Shown piece by piece: positions 54,519-63,244 of a stretch of DNA of 64,000 bases (the stretch's first letter is position 1; each line of letters opens with the position of its first letter). The DNA is from Leptolyngbya ohadii IS1 (GTDB taxonomy: Bacteria > Cyanobacteriota > Cyanobacteriia > Elainellales > Elainellaceae), in the NCBI RefSeq assembly GCF_002215035.1, contig NZ_NKFP01000004.1:1179726-1243725 (forward strand), read 5' to 3'. The notes beneath the pieces were generated by a model. That model searched no databases. It was not told where the DNA came from and worked only from the letters and a program-made list of their open reading frames with translations. The position numbers and the translations under genes were made by a program.

Positions 54519-54950
54519 GGCTTCACCCTCCTTGAAACATTGCGCCTGCAAAAAGGCATTGGTTTTGAACTGGTATTGCTTGCGGATGCTACCCGCTGGC
54601 TGTTTCACCCCTTTCAATACAGCAGCTTAGCGAGAAAAAATAACCTTCTCTTAACCTCAATTTAACCTAAAAAATGCGGGATGCAAAGCTTGTCTCAGCG
54701 TTGTCAATTTAGGGGTAGACGGTCGTTTGCAGCTTCCTGCATTAGGGAGAGAAACTGTGATTGCGGGTAGTATCCGACAACACTAAAATGCAGACAAATT
54801 CCTTGCATTGGCAGCTATTTTGATCGATTCAGACGCAGCAATCCCCCCACCCCCGCTAAAATAGTCTCCTGTTCGCAGCGTTGGCTGCAAAACCCAGATT
54901 CTACTGACCTAATTCCACTGACCCTATTGCACTTACTAAGGCGCACCGCT
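54519..54950. other. Divergent spacer before purC
   Basis: A 432-base spacer holding the promoters of the small gene and purC. Just upstream of purC, CTACTGACCTA and CCACTGACCCTA form another local near-duplication. No terminator or RNA is recognised. Confidence 0.4.
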
Positions 54951-55679
54951 ATGACAGAGCCTCAAATCCTGTATGAGGGCAAAGCCAAGATCCTCTATCC
55001 TACAAACGATCCGGATATTTTGCTGACTCGCTTCAAGGATGATGCCACCGCTTTTAATGCCCAGAAGCGCGGCACGATCGTCGGCAAGGGCGAAATGAAC
55101 TGCGCCATCTCCACCCATCTGTTCAAAATGCTGAAGACGAAGGGAATTCCGACCCACTGGATCGATTCTCCAGCGCCTACCGAGATGCGGGTACGAGCCG
55201 TTAAAATTGTTCCCCTAGAAGTTGTGGTGCGAAACATTGCTGCCGGAAGTCTTTGCCGGGAAACGGGTTTGCCCGTGGGCATGGAACTGCCCCAACCGCT
55301 CGTCGAGTTTTACTATAAAAATGATGGACTGGGCGATCCGCTGCTGACGATTGATCGACTCACCCTTTTGCAGCTCGCAACCCCAGAACAGGTCGAGCAA
55401 TTGCGCCAGATGGCACTTCAGATCAATCAAGTTCTGTCTACCTTTTTTCAGGAATGCGGCATTACGCTGGTCGATTTCAAGCTGGAGTTTGGCATTGACT
55501 CTACCGGCAGTTTGATTCTGGCAGATGAAATTAGTCCCGATACCTGTCGTCTCTGGAACCAAGCCGCAACTGACCCTAGCCAGCGGGTGATGGACAAGGA
55601 TCGCTTCCGCCACGATCTGGGCAACGTGGAAGAGGCATATCGGCAGGTGCTAGAAAGAGTTCTGGCACATCCTGTTTAG
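54951..55679 (+). CDS. purC: SAICAR synthase
   Basis: A 242-residue phosphoribosylaminoimidazole-succinocarboxamide synthase, which joins CAIR and aspartate with ATP in purine synthesis. Family text: ILYEGKAKILYPTNDPDILL, KDDATAFNAQKRGTIVGKG, PTEMRVRAVKIVPLEVVVRNIAAGSLCRETG-type region, and LILADEISPDTCRLW. Length is normal. Start ATG 54951, where homology begins; a codon eight positions earlier is not needed. It is monocistronic here and far from purS at the window start. Confidence 0.95.
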   Translation: MTEPQILYEGKAKILYPTNDPDILLTRFKDDATAFNAQKRGTIVGKGEMNCAISTHLFKMLKTKGIPTHWIDSPAPTEMRVRAVKIVPLEVVVRNIAAGSLCRETGLPVGMELPQPLVEFYYKNDGLGDPLLTIDRLTLLQLATPEQVEQLRQMALQINQVLSTFFQECGITLVDFKLEFGIDSTGSLILADEISPDTCRLWNQAATDPSQRVMDKDRFRHDLGNVEEAYRQVLERVLAHPV

Positions 55680-55970
55680 GGCATGAAAAACCGAATGCTG
55701 TACAATGACTCCGTTTGTTTGGAATTCGTTTGAATTCACCCTGGATCGCGGAGATCAGATCGCGAAGCTCGATTGCGGAACTCACTTGATTTCTGGCAGT
55801 CAAACAAAGCGTAGGTGTCAAACCAGACCGCAGGAAAGGCTTTCTGAGCCAGTGCCTCTTTGTTCTGATTAGCAGGATAAATGCCCCGTCTCAGGTCGAT
55901 CGCCTGCCGCTCTGATATACTCCTGTGAGCGGTGCCCTGGTGTGTGGAAGTGTCAAACTCTTTTACTCGT

Positions 55971-58469
55971 ATGCGTTTTTCTCCTTTTTTCCTGGCAGTC
56001 CTGACTGCTTCAGCAACCCTGAGCCTGATGCGTCCTGCGGAGGCACAAACCCCAGAAGCGGCGTCAGAAGTGCCTGCTGCAAAACAGTCAGATGGGACAG
56101 CAGTCCTGACCAGCGCCATTTCAGCCGATCCTGACCAGGCGGGCAAAACTTCCAGTCCTTCCGGTCATTCGATCGCAACCCTACCCCCCGGATTGGATGG
56201 TGCTGCGGTTCTGCCTTCTGGAGTGTCGCCGGAGTCAACGCCAGCGGAGTTTACGCCTGTTCGTCTCTCCCAGCTTCCACCCGATTCGGTTTCACCAGCC
56301 GATGAGCCTTCCAGCGCACCGGAAACGCCCCCACCTGGTACCCAAACACCGGAACAGGAAAGCCCCAATCAGCTTAACTTTCCAATCGACTCTCAGCCCG
56401 GTGTCGGTGTGGATGTTCAGGTAACGCCTGCCCAACCCGAAACCTCAGCGCCCGAAACCCCGGCACCCGATGCTGACCTAGCTCCGAGCACCACAACGCC
56501 CAACCTGCCCCCCTTCCCCGGAACAGAACAGGCTCCTGACGGCACAGCCCCCAGCCTGCCCCCCTTCCCCGGAACGGAAGGAACTCCCGGCACCACTCCG
56601 GGTACTGCAATTCCGGGTACAACACCCCCCCAAGCAGATCAGTCCGAAGCGAGAGTGCTGGTTTCCGAAGTGCTGGTGGAAGGCACGGAAGGGGATCTGC
56701 TGAATGAGGTCTATAACGCGATCCAGACCCAGCCCGGTCAAACCACGACGCGATCGCAGCTTCAGCAGGATATTAACGCCATCTTCGCCACCGGATTTTT
56801 CTCAAATGTGCGGGCAGTCCCCGAAGATACACCGCTGGGGGTACGGGTCACGTTCCTGGTACAGCCAAATCCAGTCCTGCAATCGGTTCAGCTTAGCGGC
56901 AGTGTTTTAGCAGAGCAAGATACAACAGTCACATTCCAGGATCAGCAGGTTCCGCTTCAGCAGGCGGTTGATGAGATTTTTGCGGATCAGGTAGGGTCGA
57001 TCGTGAATCTGCGGCAGTTGCAGCTTGGCATCGAAAACCTGAACCGTCTGTATCAGGACAACGGCTATGTGCTGGCGCAGGTAATCGCGGCTCCACAAAT
57101 TTCGCCGGATGGTACGGTAACGCTGGAAGTTGCAGAAGGCGTGATCGAGCAAATCAGTATTCAGTTCCTCGAAGACGGTCAGCCCGTAGACGAGGAGGGA
57201 AATCCGGTTGAAGGGAAAACCCGCGACTTTATTATTACCCGTCAGTTTGAGTCGCAGCCGGGGGACGTGTTCAACCAGAACCAGATTCGCACTGACCTCC
57301 AGCGTGCCTTTGGGCTGGGTATTTTTGAAAGCCTCAATATCGCCCTCAATCCAGGACAAGATCCGCGTCAGGTGGATGTCACCGTCCTCGTAACGGAGCG
57401 GAACACAGGTTCGCTGGCAGCCGGATTCGGGATTAGCTCGGCAAGCGGTCTCTTTGGTTCGGTCAGCTTCCAGGAAACCAACCTGGGCGGAAACGATCAG
57501 GACTTGAGTGCAGAAATTCAGCTTGGACAGCGCGATCTGCTGTTTGACCTTAGCTTTACCGATCCCTGGATCGGCGGCGATCCAAATCGTACTTCCTACA
57601 CGGTGAATGCCTTCGGGCGGCAGTCGATCTCTCTGATCTTTGATGGGGGAGAGGAAGAGGTCTTCCTGCCCAATGGTGAGCGTCCCCGAATTCGACGCTA
57701 TGGGGGTGGCGTAAGCTTCAGCCGTCCGCTGGGTGATGAGTGGCGCGCAAGTCTGGGCTTGCAGTACCAGAATGTATCTGTACGCGATGTGGATGGCACA
57801 CTCACCCCCCGCGATGAATTCGGCAACCTGTTAAGCTTCAACGATTCGGGCATTGATAACCTGCTCACCCTCCAGTTTTCTGCGGTGCAGGATCGACGCA
57901 ACGACCCGATCGTAACCACCAGCGGTTCGGTACTGCGTCTGAGTACGGAGCAGGCAATTCCGATCGATGGGATTACCTTTAACCGACTGCGCGCCAGCTA
58001 CAGCTATTTCATCCCGGTGCGCTTCCTCCGCTTTACCCAGGGATGTCAGCAGGACACCCCAACTCCTGAAGAATGTCCGCAGACGCTGGCGTTTAACGTA
58101 CAGGGCGGCACCATTATCGGCGACTTTCCTCCCTATGAGGCATTTGCCCTCGGCGGCACAGATTCAGTGCGGGGCTACGGTCCTGGCGATCTGGGCAGCG
58201 GCAGCAGCTTTGTGCAGGCAACGGCAGAATATCGCTTCCCGGTCTTCTCGATTGTGGGAGGCGCCCTATTCTTTGATTTTGGTTCCGATCTGGGAACTGC
58301 CTCCGATGTGCCGGGCGATCCGGCAGGAATCCGTGATAAGCCGGGAACAGGATTCGACTATGGCGTTGGCATCCGGGTTCAAACGCCGCTGGGTCTGGTG
58401 CGCGTCGATTATGCGATTAACGACCAGGGAGATAACCGAGTCACGTTCGGCATTGGTCAGGGATTCTAA
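55971..58469 (+). CDS. bamA: Omp85/BamA outer-membrane assembly protein
   Basis: An 832-residue outer-membrane protein. The signal peptide covers about residues 1-25 (ending AEAQ). A Pro/Thr/Ser-rich linker runs to about 225, as is usual in cyanobacterial Omp85 and chloroplast Toc75 relatives. Three POTRA domains follow (about 230-500; VLVSEVLVEGTEGDLLNEV, LQSVQLSGSVLAEQ, IEQISIQFLEDGQP). The C-terminal half is a 16-strand barrel with GAGFGISSASGLFG-like text, FALGGTDSVRGYGPGDLGSG (the VRGF/Y-type loop motif) and a terminal aromatic-rich strand (RVTFGIGQGF). It inserts beta-barrel proteins in the outer membrane. Lipid A genes follow on the same strand. Confidence 0.93.
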   Translation: MRFSPFFLAVLTASATLSLMRPAEAQTPEAASEVPAAKQSDGTAVLTSAISADPDQAGKTSSPSGHSIATLPPGLDGAAVLPSGVSPESTPAEFTPVRLSQLPPDSVSPADEPSSAPETPPPGTQTPEQESPNQLNFPIDSQPGVGVDVQVTPAQPETSAPETPAPDADLAPSTTTPNLPPFPGTEQAPDGTAPSLPPFPGTEGTPGTTPGTAIPGTTPPQADQSEARVLVSEVLVEGTEGDLLNEVYNAIQTQPGQTTTRSQLQQDINAIFATGFFSNVRAVPEDTPLGVRVTFLVQPNPVLQSVQLSGSVLAEQDTTVTFQDQQVPLQQAVDEIFADQVGSIVNLRQLQLGIENLNRLYQDNGYVLAQVIAAPQISPDGTVTLEVAEGVIEQISIQFLEDGQPVDEEGNPVEGKTRDFIITRQFESQPGDVFNQNQIRTDLQRAFGLGIFESLNIALNPGQDPRQVDVTVLVTERNTGSLAAGFGISSASGLFGSVSFQETNLGGNDQDLSAEIQLGQRDLLFDLSFTDPWIGGDPNRTSYTVNAFGRQSISLIFDGGEEEVFLPNGERPRIRRYGGGVSFSRPLGDEWRASLGLQYQNVSVRDVDGTLTPRDEFGNLLSFNDSGIDNLLTLQFSAVQDRRNDPIVTTSGSVLRLSTEQAIPIDGITFNRLRASYSYFIPVRFLRFTQGCQQDTPTPEECPQTLAFNVQGGTIIGDFPPYEAFALGGTDSVRGYGPGDLGSGSSFVQATAEYRFPVFSIVGGALFFDFGSDLGTASDVPGDPAGIRDKPGTGFDYGVGIRVQTPLGLVRVDYAINDQGDNRVTFGIGQGF

Positions 58470-58609
58470 TTGGTCGGGTTTCTCTGCCTTAATGCTCGCA
58501 TTTCTGCCACAAATGATTTTCATTCCATGAGACTTGTCTGCGGGTAAGGGTGGTTTGCGAACTGCCCCTACGGGGTTTAACTCAACTTCAGGGATATAAC
58601 AATCACTCC

Positions 58610-59485
58610 ATGCTGGAAACGTCTCAGGGTCGCTTAGCCACCAATTTGCAGAGTCTTTACCAGCAAACGCTGGCACGTCCGTTTGAGCGGGTAGGGGTCG
58701 GCTTGCATTCGGGGAATTCGGTGTGTCTGCGGGTTTTGCCTGCGCCTGCGGGAAGTGGACGCTACTTTGTGCGGACGGATCTGCCCGATCGCCCTCAAAT
58801 TCCTGCGAGGATCGATCGCGTTGGGCAAACGCTTCTTTCAACCGAACTGGGAGACGGGGCAGCAGCGGTGCGAACGGTGGAACATTTGCTGGCAGCTTTG
58901 AGCGGCATGGGAATTGATAATGCGGCGATCGAGCTGGATGCACTGGAAGTCCCTTTGCTGGATGGGTCTGCATTACCCTGGGTAGAGGCGATCGAGCAGT
59001 CGGGCATTGTGGCTCAGGCAGCGGAACGTCCCCAGTGGGAGATTACGGAACCAATTACGGTGAGCCAGGGGGATGCGTTTGTAGCAGCATTTCCTGCCAA
59101 TGAGCTGCGGTTTACCTACGGCATTGATTTTGATCTGGAGGCGATCGGGAATCAGTGGCAGAGCTGGTCGCCCGATCGAGAAAGTTTTGCCGAGACGATC
59201 GCGCCAGCACGGACATTTGGCATTGCCGAGCAGATCGAATACCTGCGACAGCAGGGACTCATTAAAGGTGGTAGTCTGGACAATGCTCTGGTCTGTAGTC
59301 GCGACGGATGGATCAATCCTCCATTAAGATTTTCAAATGAGCCAGTGCGTCATAAACTTTTAGATTTAGTAGGAGATTTGAGTTTGCTGGGAGCTTTCCC
59401 CCGCGCCCACATCCTCGCCTACAAAGCCAGCCACCAGTTACATACCCAGTTTGCCGCTCGTCTGGCTCCCCTTTTGCCGTCTTAG
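58610..59485 (+). CDS. lpxC: UDP-3-O-acyl-GlcNAc deacetylase
   Basis: A 291-residue zinc deacetylase, the committed step of lipid A synthesis. It has [11 protein letters not shown] at the start, the zinc ligand His in [16 protein letters not shown], and [18 protein letters not shown] holding the second His and Asp ligands; a third His near the C-terminus (SHQLHTQF) completes the usual active site. Start ATG 58610; the reading extends upstream but family homology begins here. It is followed by fabZ after 70 bases in the common cyanobacterial order lpxC-fabZ-lpxA-lpxB. Confidence 0.95.
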   Translation: MLETSQGRLATNLQSLYQQTLARPFERVGVGLHSGNSVCLRVLPAPAGSGRYFVRTDLPDRPQIPARIDRVGQTLLSTELGDGAAAVRTVEHLLAALSGMGIDNAAIELDALEVPLLDGSALPWVEAIEQSGIVAQAAERPQWEITEPITVSQGDAFVAAFPANELRFTYGIDFDLEAIGNQWQSWSPDRESFAETIAPARTFGIAEQIEYLRQQGLIKGGSLDNALVCSRDGWINPPLRFSNEPVRHKLLDLVGDLSLLGAFPRAHILAYKASHQLHTQFAARLAPLLPS

Positions 59486-59555
59486 GTTTGATTTTTTTGA
59501 TTCTTATTGAACAGGGTGTTTTACCCTTCTTGCCGTCTTACACCTGGATTGACTC

Positions 59556-60104
59556 ATGGCTATTTTGACTGACGACCCGACCAATGCTGCTCATCTGACC
59601 GCTGAAGCTGAGACGAGTAAAACTGAAGCATCAGGCAACACTGCAAACACCAATCAGGCTGCGCGTGCCACAGTGCTGTCGATCGAGGATATTCATCGGC
59701 TGTTACCACACCGCTATCCTTTCTCGCTAGTCGATCGCATTATTGAGTATGTTCCCGGAAAGTCGGCAGTGGGCATTAAGAATATTAGCTTTAACGAGCC
59801 GCAGTTTCAGGGACACTTTCCCGGCAAGCCGATCATGCCTGGTGTGCTGATTGTGGAAGCGATGGCGCAGGTCGGCGGAGTAGTGCTAACCCAGATGCCC
59901 AACCTGCCGGAAGGGCTGTTTATGTTTGCTGGCATTGATAAGGTGCGGTTCCGTCGTCCTGTGGTTCCCGGCGATCAGCTCGTGATGACTGTGGAACTGC
60001 TGCGCGTCAAACATCGTCGATTTGGGTGGATGCAGGGACGCGCCGAAGTAGATGGTCAGCTTGCTGCCGAAGGGGAACTTATGTTCTCGCTGGTCGATCT
60101 TTAA
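59556..60104 (+). CDS. fabZ: 3-Hydroxyacyl-ACP dehydratase FabZ
   Basis: A 182-residue hot-dog-fold dehydratase in fatty-acid elongation. [17 protein letters not shown] and [20 protein letters not shown] carry the catalytic His and Glu. The N-terminal 40 residues are a polar Ala/Thr-rich extension not needed for the fold; FabZ is usually 140-160 residues, so an internal start is possible, but no better ATG is present before the core. It supplies acyl chains shared with lipid A synthesis, which explains its place between lpxC and lpxA. Confidence 0.95.
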   Translation: MAILTDDPTNAAHLTAEAETSKTEASGNTANTNQAARATVLSIEDIHRLLPHRYPFSLVDRIIEYVPGKSAVGIKNISFNEPQFQGHFPGKPIMPGVLIVEAMAQVGGVVLTQMPNLPEGLFMFAGIDKVRFRRPVVPGDQLVMTVELLRVKHRRFGWMQGRAEVDGQLAAEGELMFSLVDL

Positions 60105-60232
60105 GTTGATACCGAGTGATATCGAGAAATTGAGATCGAGATTGATATCGGATTAATCGCTCATTTTCTCTTGCCAGTGCCTTTCCGTTTCGTTCTCCGC
60201 ATCTCCCAATTCATCCTAACTGCCCAAAACCC

Positions 60233-61060
60233 TTGACTACTCTGATTCATCCGACTGCTGTAATTCATCCTCGCGCCGAAATCCATCCGACGGTGCAGGT
60301 GGGAGCCTACGCGGTAATTGGCGAACGGGTCAAAATTGGGGCGGGGACGATCGTCAGCCATCATGCGGTGATCGACGGCGAAACGGTCATTGGCGAACGC
60401 AATAAGATCTTTCCCGGTGCGGCGATCGGCTTGGAACCCCAGGATTTGAAGTACGACGGCTCCCTGAATCAGGTCACAATCGGCAATGACAACGTGATCC
60501 GGGAATACGTCACGATCAATCAGGCAACTCTGCAAGGGGAAGCCACCATCATTGGCAATCAGAATTTGTTGATGGCGTATGCCCACGTCGGTCATAACTG
60601 CGTGATTGGCGATCAGGTGATTATTGCGAACAGCGTTGCTCTCTCCGGTCATGTCCACATCGAGTCCCAGGCGCGGATCAGCGGAGTGCTGGGCGTGCAT
60701 CAGTTTGTCCACATTGGACGGCTGGCAATGGTGGGTGGTATGAGCCGAATTCATCGCGATGTCCCTCCCTTTATGCTGGTGGAAGGCAATCCGGCGCGGG
60801 TTCGATCGCTCAATAAGGTGGGACTTCAGCGGGCGGGCTATGGCGATCTGGACGACGGCAAAACCATGCAGTCGCTTAAAAAGGCGTTTCGGCTGCTCTA
60901 TCGATCGGGTCTGCCCTTTACCCAGGCACTCGAACAGCTAGACCTCTTGCCCCAAACAGAGGCGATCGAGCATTTGCGGCAGTTTTTACGCATGAGCCAT
61001 TCCCTCGGTCGGCGCGGTTCCCACCCCGGCAAAAGCTTGAACCGACGCGAAGAAGATTAA
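60233..61060 (+). CDS. lpxA: UDP-N-acetylglucosamine acyltransferase
   Basis: A 275-residue left-handed beta-helix acyltransferase, first step of lipid A synthesis. Hexapeptide repeats run through residues 1-190 (LIHPTAVIHPRAEIHPTVQVG, VIGDQVIIANSVALSGHVHI) and the catalytic His lies in MAYAHVGHNCVIG. The C-terminal helices contain LNKVGLQRAGY and AFRLLYRSGLPF. The start is TTG 60233, needed because no ATG precedes the first repeat. lpxB begins 8 bases after the stop. Confidence 0.94.
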   Translation: MTTLIHPTAVIHPRAEIHPTVQVGAYAVIGERVKIGAGTIVSHHAVIDGETVIGERNKIFPGAAIGLEPQDLKYDGSLNQVTIGNDNVIREYVTINQATLQGEATIIGNQNLLMAYAHVGHNCVIGDQVIIANSVALSGHVHIESQARISGVLGVHQFVHIGRLAMVGGMSRIHRDVPPFMLVEGNPARVRSLNKVGLQRAGYGDLDDGKTMQSLKKAFRLLYRSGLPFTQALEQLDLLPQTEAIEHLRQFLRMSHSLGRRGSHPGKSLNRREED

Positions 61061-61068
61061 TTTTAGAC

Positions 61069-62262
61069 ATGGCGCAGGTCAAACGGCGAATCTTTATCAG
61101 CACAGGCGAAGTCTCCGGCGACTTGCAGGGATCGCTGCTGGTAGAGGCGCTGTATCGACAGGCAAACCTTGCCGGAATTGATCTGGAAATTGTGGCGGCG
61201 GGGGGCGATCGCATGGCGCAGGCAGGGGCAAAACTGCTGGCAGATACCACAGCGATCGGGTCGATTGGGCTGGTGGAATCGGTGCGATACGTGCTGCCAA
61301 CGATTCTGGTTCAGCGGCGATTGAAGCAATGGCTGCGGCAGAATCCGCCCGATCTGGTGGTGATGATTGACTACCTCGGTCCCAATATTGGCATCGCCAG
61401 CTTTACGCGCAGCACTTTTCCAAATGTGCCCACTGTCTACTACATTGCGCCGCAGGAGTGGGTCTGGTCAATTAGTGCCGCCAACACTCGGCGAATTGTA
61501 AATGTCACCGATCGCCTGCTGGCAATTTTCCCAGCTGAGGCAGAATATTACCGCAAATGGGGCAGCGATGTGGCATGGGTGGGGCATCCGCTGATCGATC
61601 GAATGCAAAATGCTCCAAGCCGCTCAGAGGCAAGAGCTGCGTTAGGCATCGCTTCGGAGGCGACGATCGTTTCCCTAATTCCGGCGTCCCGTCGGCAGGA
61701 AATTCAGTACATTCTGCCCGTGATGTTTCAGGCGGCAAGGCAGTTACAGGACAAACTGGAAGATCAGCTTCCCCAACTCGAATTTCTAGTTCCTCTGTCG
61801 CTGGAAACCTACCGGGAGGCGATCGATCGGGCAATTCAGTCCTACGGACTCCGGGCAAGGCTGGTATCAGGTCAGACGCGGGAGGTCTTGGCTGCCTCCG
61901 ATCTGGCAATTACCAAGTCGGGCACGGTGAACCTGGAGCTGGCATTGCTGAACGTGCCGCAGGTGGTGATGTATCGACTTAATCCGATTACTGCCTGGAT
62001 TGCCGAAAATTTGCTCAAGTATGCCGCGCCGTTTGTCTCTCCGGTAAATCTGGTGCTGATGCAGCCGATCGTCCCGGAAATGCTTCAGCGACAGGCAACT
62101 CCCGATCGCCTGGTAGAGGAATCCCTGGACTTTTTGCTGAATCCCGATTGCCGCAGTCAGATTCTGGCAAACTACGAACGGATGCGGCAGCAGTTAGGAG
62201 AACCGGGCGTGAGCGATCGGGCAGCGCAGGAAATTCTGGCAATGCTTCCAGAAATGGCATAA
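61069..62262 (+). CDS. lpxB: Lipid-A-disaccharide synthase
   Basis: A 397-residue GT19 glycosyltransferase joining UDP-2,3-diacyl-GlcN and lipid X. It opens with IFISTGEVSGDLQGSLLVEAL and has VVMIDYLGPNIGIASF, VYYIAPQEWVWS, AWVGHPLIDRM and AITKSGTVNLELALLNVPQVVMYR-type donor-binding text. Length fits the family. It follows lpxA by 8 bases and is followed, 44 bases on, by the GmhB-like gene. Membrane-associated in known bacteria. Confidence 0.95.
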   Translation: MAQVKRRIFISTGEVSGDLQGSLLVEALYRQANLAGIDLEIVAAGGDRMAQAGAKLLADTTAIGSIGLVESVRYVLPTILVQRRLKQWLRQNPPDLVVMIDYLGPNIGIASFTRSTFPNVPTVYYIAPQEWVWSISAANTRRIVNVTDRLLAIFPAEAEYYRKWGSDVAWVGHPLIDRMQNAPSRSEARAALGIASEATIVSLIPASRRQEIQYILPVMFQAARQLQDKLEDQLPQLEFLVPLSLETYREAIDRAIQSYGLRARLVSGQTREVLAASDLAITKSGTVNLELALLNVPQVVMYRLNPITAWIAENLLKYAAPFVSPVNLVLMQPIVPEMLQRQATPDRLVEESLDFLLNPDCRSQILANYERMRQQLGEPGVSDRAAQEILAMLPEMA

Positions 62263-62264
62263 AG

Positions 62265-62300
62265 AAGCAGCAAGGAAAGCAGCAAGGAAAGCAGCAAGGA
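62265..62300. repeat. Three tandem copies of AAGCAGCAAGGA
   Basis: Three exact 12-bp units directly after the lpxB stop and just before the next gene. Each carries an AAGGA Shine-Dalgarno-like core, and a further AAAGGA follows, so four possible ribosome sites precede ATG 62307. Confidence 0.9.
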
Positions 62301-62306
62301 AAGGAC

Positions 62307-62885
62307 ATGGCTCGACCTGCCGTATTTCTCGATCGCGATGGCGTCCTTAATGAAGAAGCAGGCTATCTATATCACATCGAAGATTTGCGTTTGATTCCGG
62401 GCGTGGCGGCAGCGGTACGAAAACTCAACGAGCGCCAGATGTTTTGCTGTCTCGTCTCCAATCAATCGGGTCCAGCGCGGGGCTACTATGACGATCGCCA
62501 TGTGGAGGCACTGCACGAGCGGTTAGCCGATTTGCTGATTAGAGAAGCAGGGGCAAAGCTAGATGCTTTTTACTTTTGTCCTACCCTGAGTCCTCCGGAG
62601 GGCGGCAATACATCCCCCTTCGATCGCTGGTCTACCTGGCGTAAACCAAATACGGGAATGCTGGTTGCGGCTGCCTGGACGCACGACCTAGACCTGAGCC
62701 ACAGCTATATGATTGGCGACAAAGCAACCGATATTGACCTGGCACATAACGCAGGCTGCACAGGAATTCTGGTACAGACGGGCTTTGGCAATCGTGTCCT
62801 GACGGGAACCTATCAGCACCCCACCCAGCCGGACTACACGGCAGCAGATTTATCTGAGGCGATCGAGTGGATTTTGTCGCGGTAG
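62307..62885 (+). CDS. HAD-IIIA phosphatase, GmhB-like
   Basis: A 192-residue HAD phosphatase resembling GmhB (heptose 1,7-bisphosphate 7-phosphatase) and histidinol phosphatase. Motif I is FLDRDGVLN with D9 and D11, motif II is LVSNQSG (Ser/Asn), and the late motif is MIGDKATDIDLAHNAG with D138. GmhB has a zinc loop with several Cys/His and a CRKP motif; here the loop keeps only C91 (FCPTLSPPEGG) and CRKP is WRKP (111-114). It may therefore lack zinc and use another substrate. Position after lpxB suits heptose or lipopolysaccharide synthesis. The start ATG 62307 follows the AAGGA repeats. Confidence 0.82.
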   Translation: MARPAVFLDRDGVLNEEAGYLYHIEDLRLIPGVAAAVRKLNERQMFCCLVSNQSGPARGYYDDRHVEALHERLADLLIREAGAKLDAFYFCPTLSPPEGGNTSPFDRWSTWRKPNTGMLVAAAWTHDLDLSHSYMIGDKATDIDLAHNAGCTGILVQTGFGNRVLTGTYQHPTQPDYTAADLSEAIEWILSR

Positions 62886-63244
62886 GGATAGATGGATTCT
62901 TCATAATCCTTGTCAGAAATCCTTGTTTGAAACGGGAACCGATACACTACAATTCAGTTCACTTCTTTGCAGCATTCAATTTGCAAGCCTTCAATCGTCT
63001 CGTTAATAGTCTCGATGTCTGAACCGCCCCCTAGTCCCCAATTCTGGGGGAAACTAATCTGATAGAGGCATTTTATTTGTCAGCGAAAGGCTTGACAGTG
63101 AATCAAAGTCCCCCCCTCGCTCCCTAGGAGCGGAATGAATAAAAGGGGAATTTAGGGGGCGATGCAGGGTCTATAACACTTTTCGACCCGCTCCCTAGAC
63201 CGTTAGAATCCTCGAACCGCCACCTCACCCACGGTTAATCCATC
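62886..63244. repeat. Spacer with several palindromes
   Basis: A 359-base spacer. CCCCA-ATTC-TGGGG (63036-63049) repeats the palindrome seen at 40146-40167. CGCTCC-CTA-GGAGCG (63118-63132) is a perfect 6-bp hairpin, flanked by CCCCCCT on the left and TAGGGGGC on the right, which makes a larger imperfect stem. Such nested C-run/G-run palindromes resemble dispersed cyanobacterial spacer elements. No gene is seen. Confidence 0.6.

Noticed and set aside
62148-62306. Longer reading of the GmhB-like protein starting inside lpxB
   Set aside because: It would overlap lpxB and encode KQQGKQQGK from the tandem repeat; the HAD domain starts at ATG 62307.
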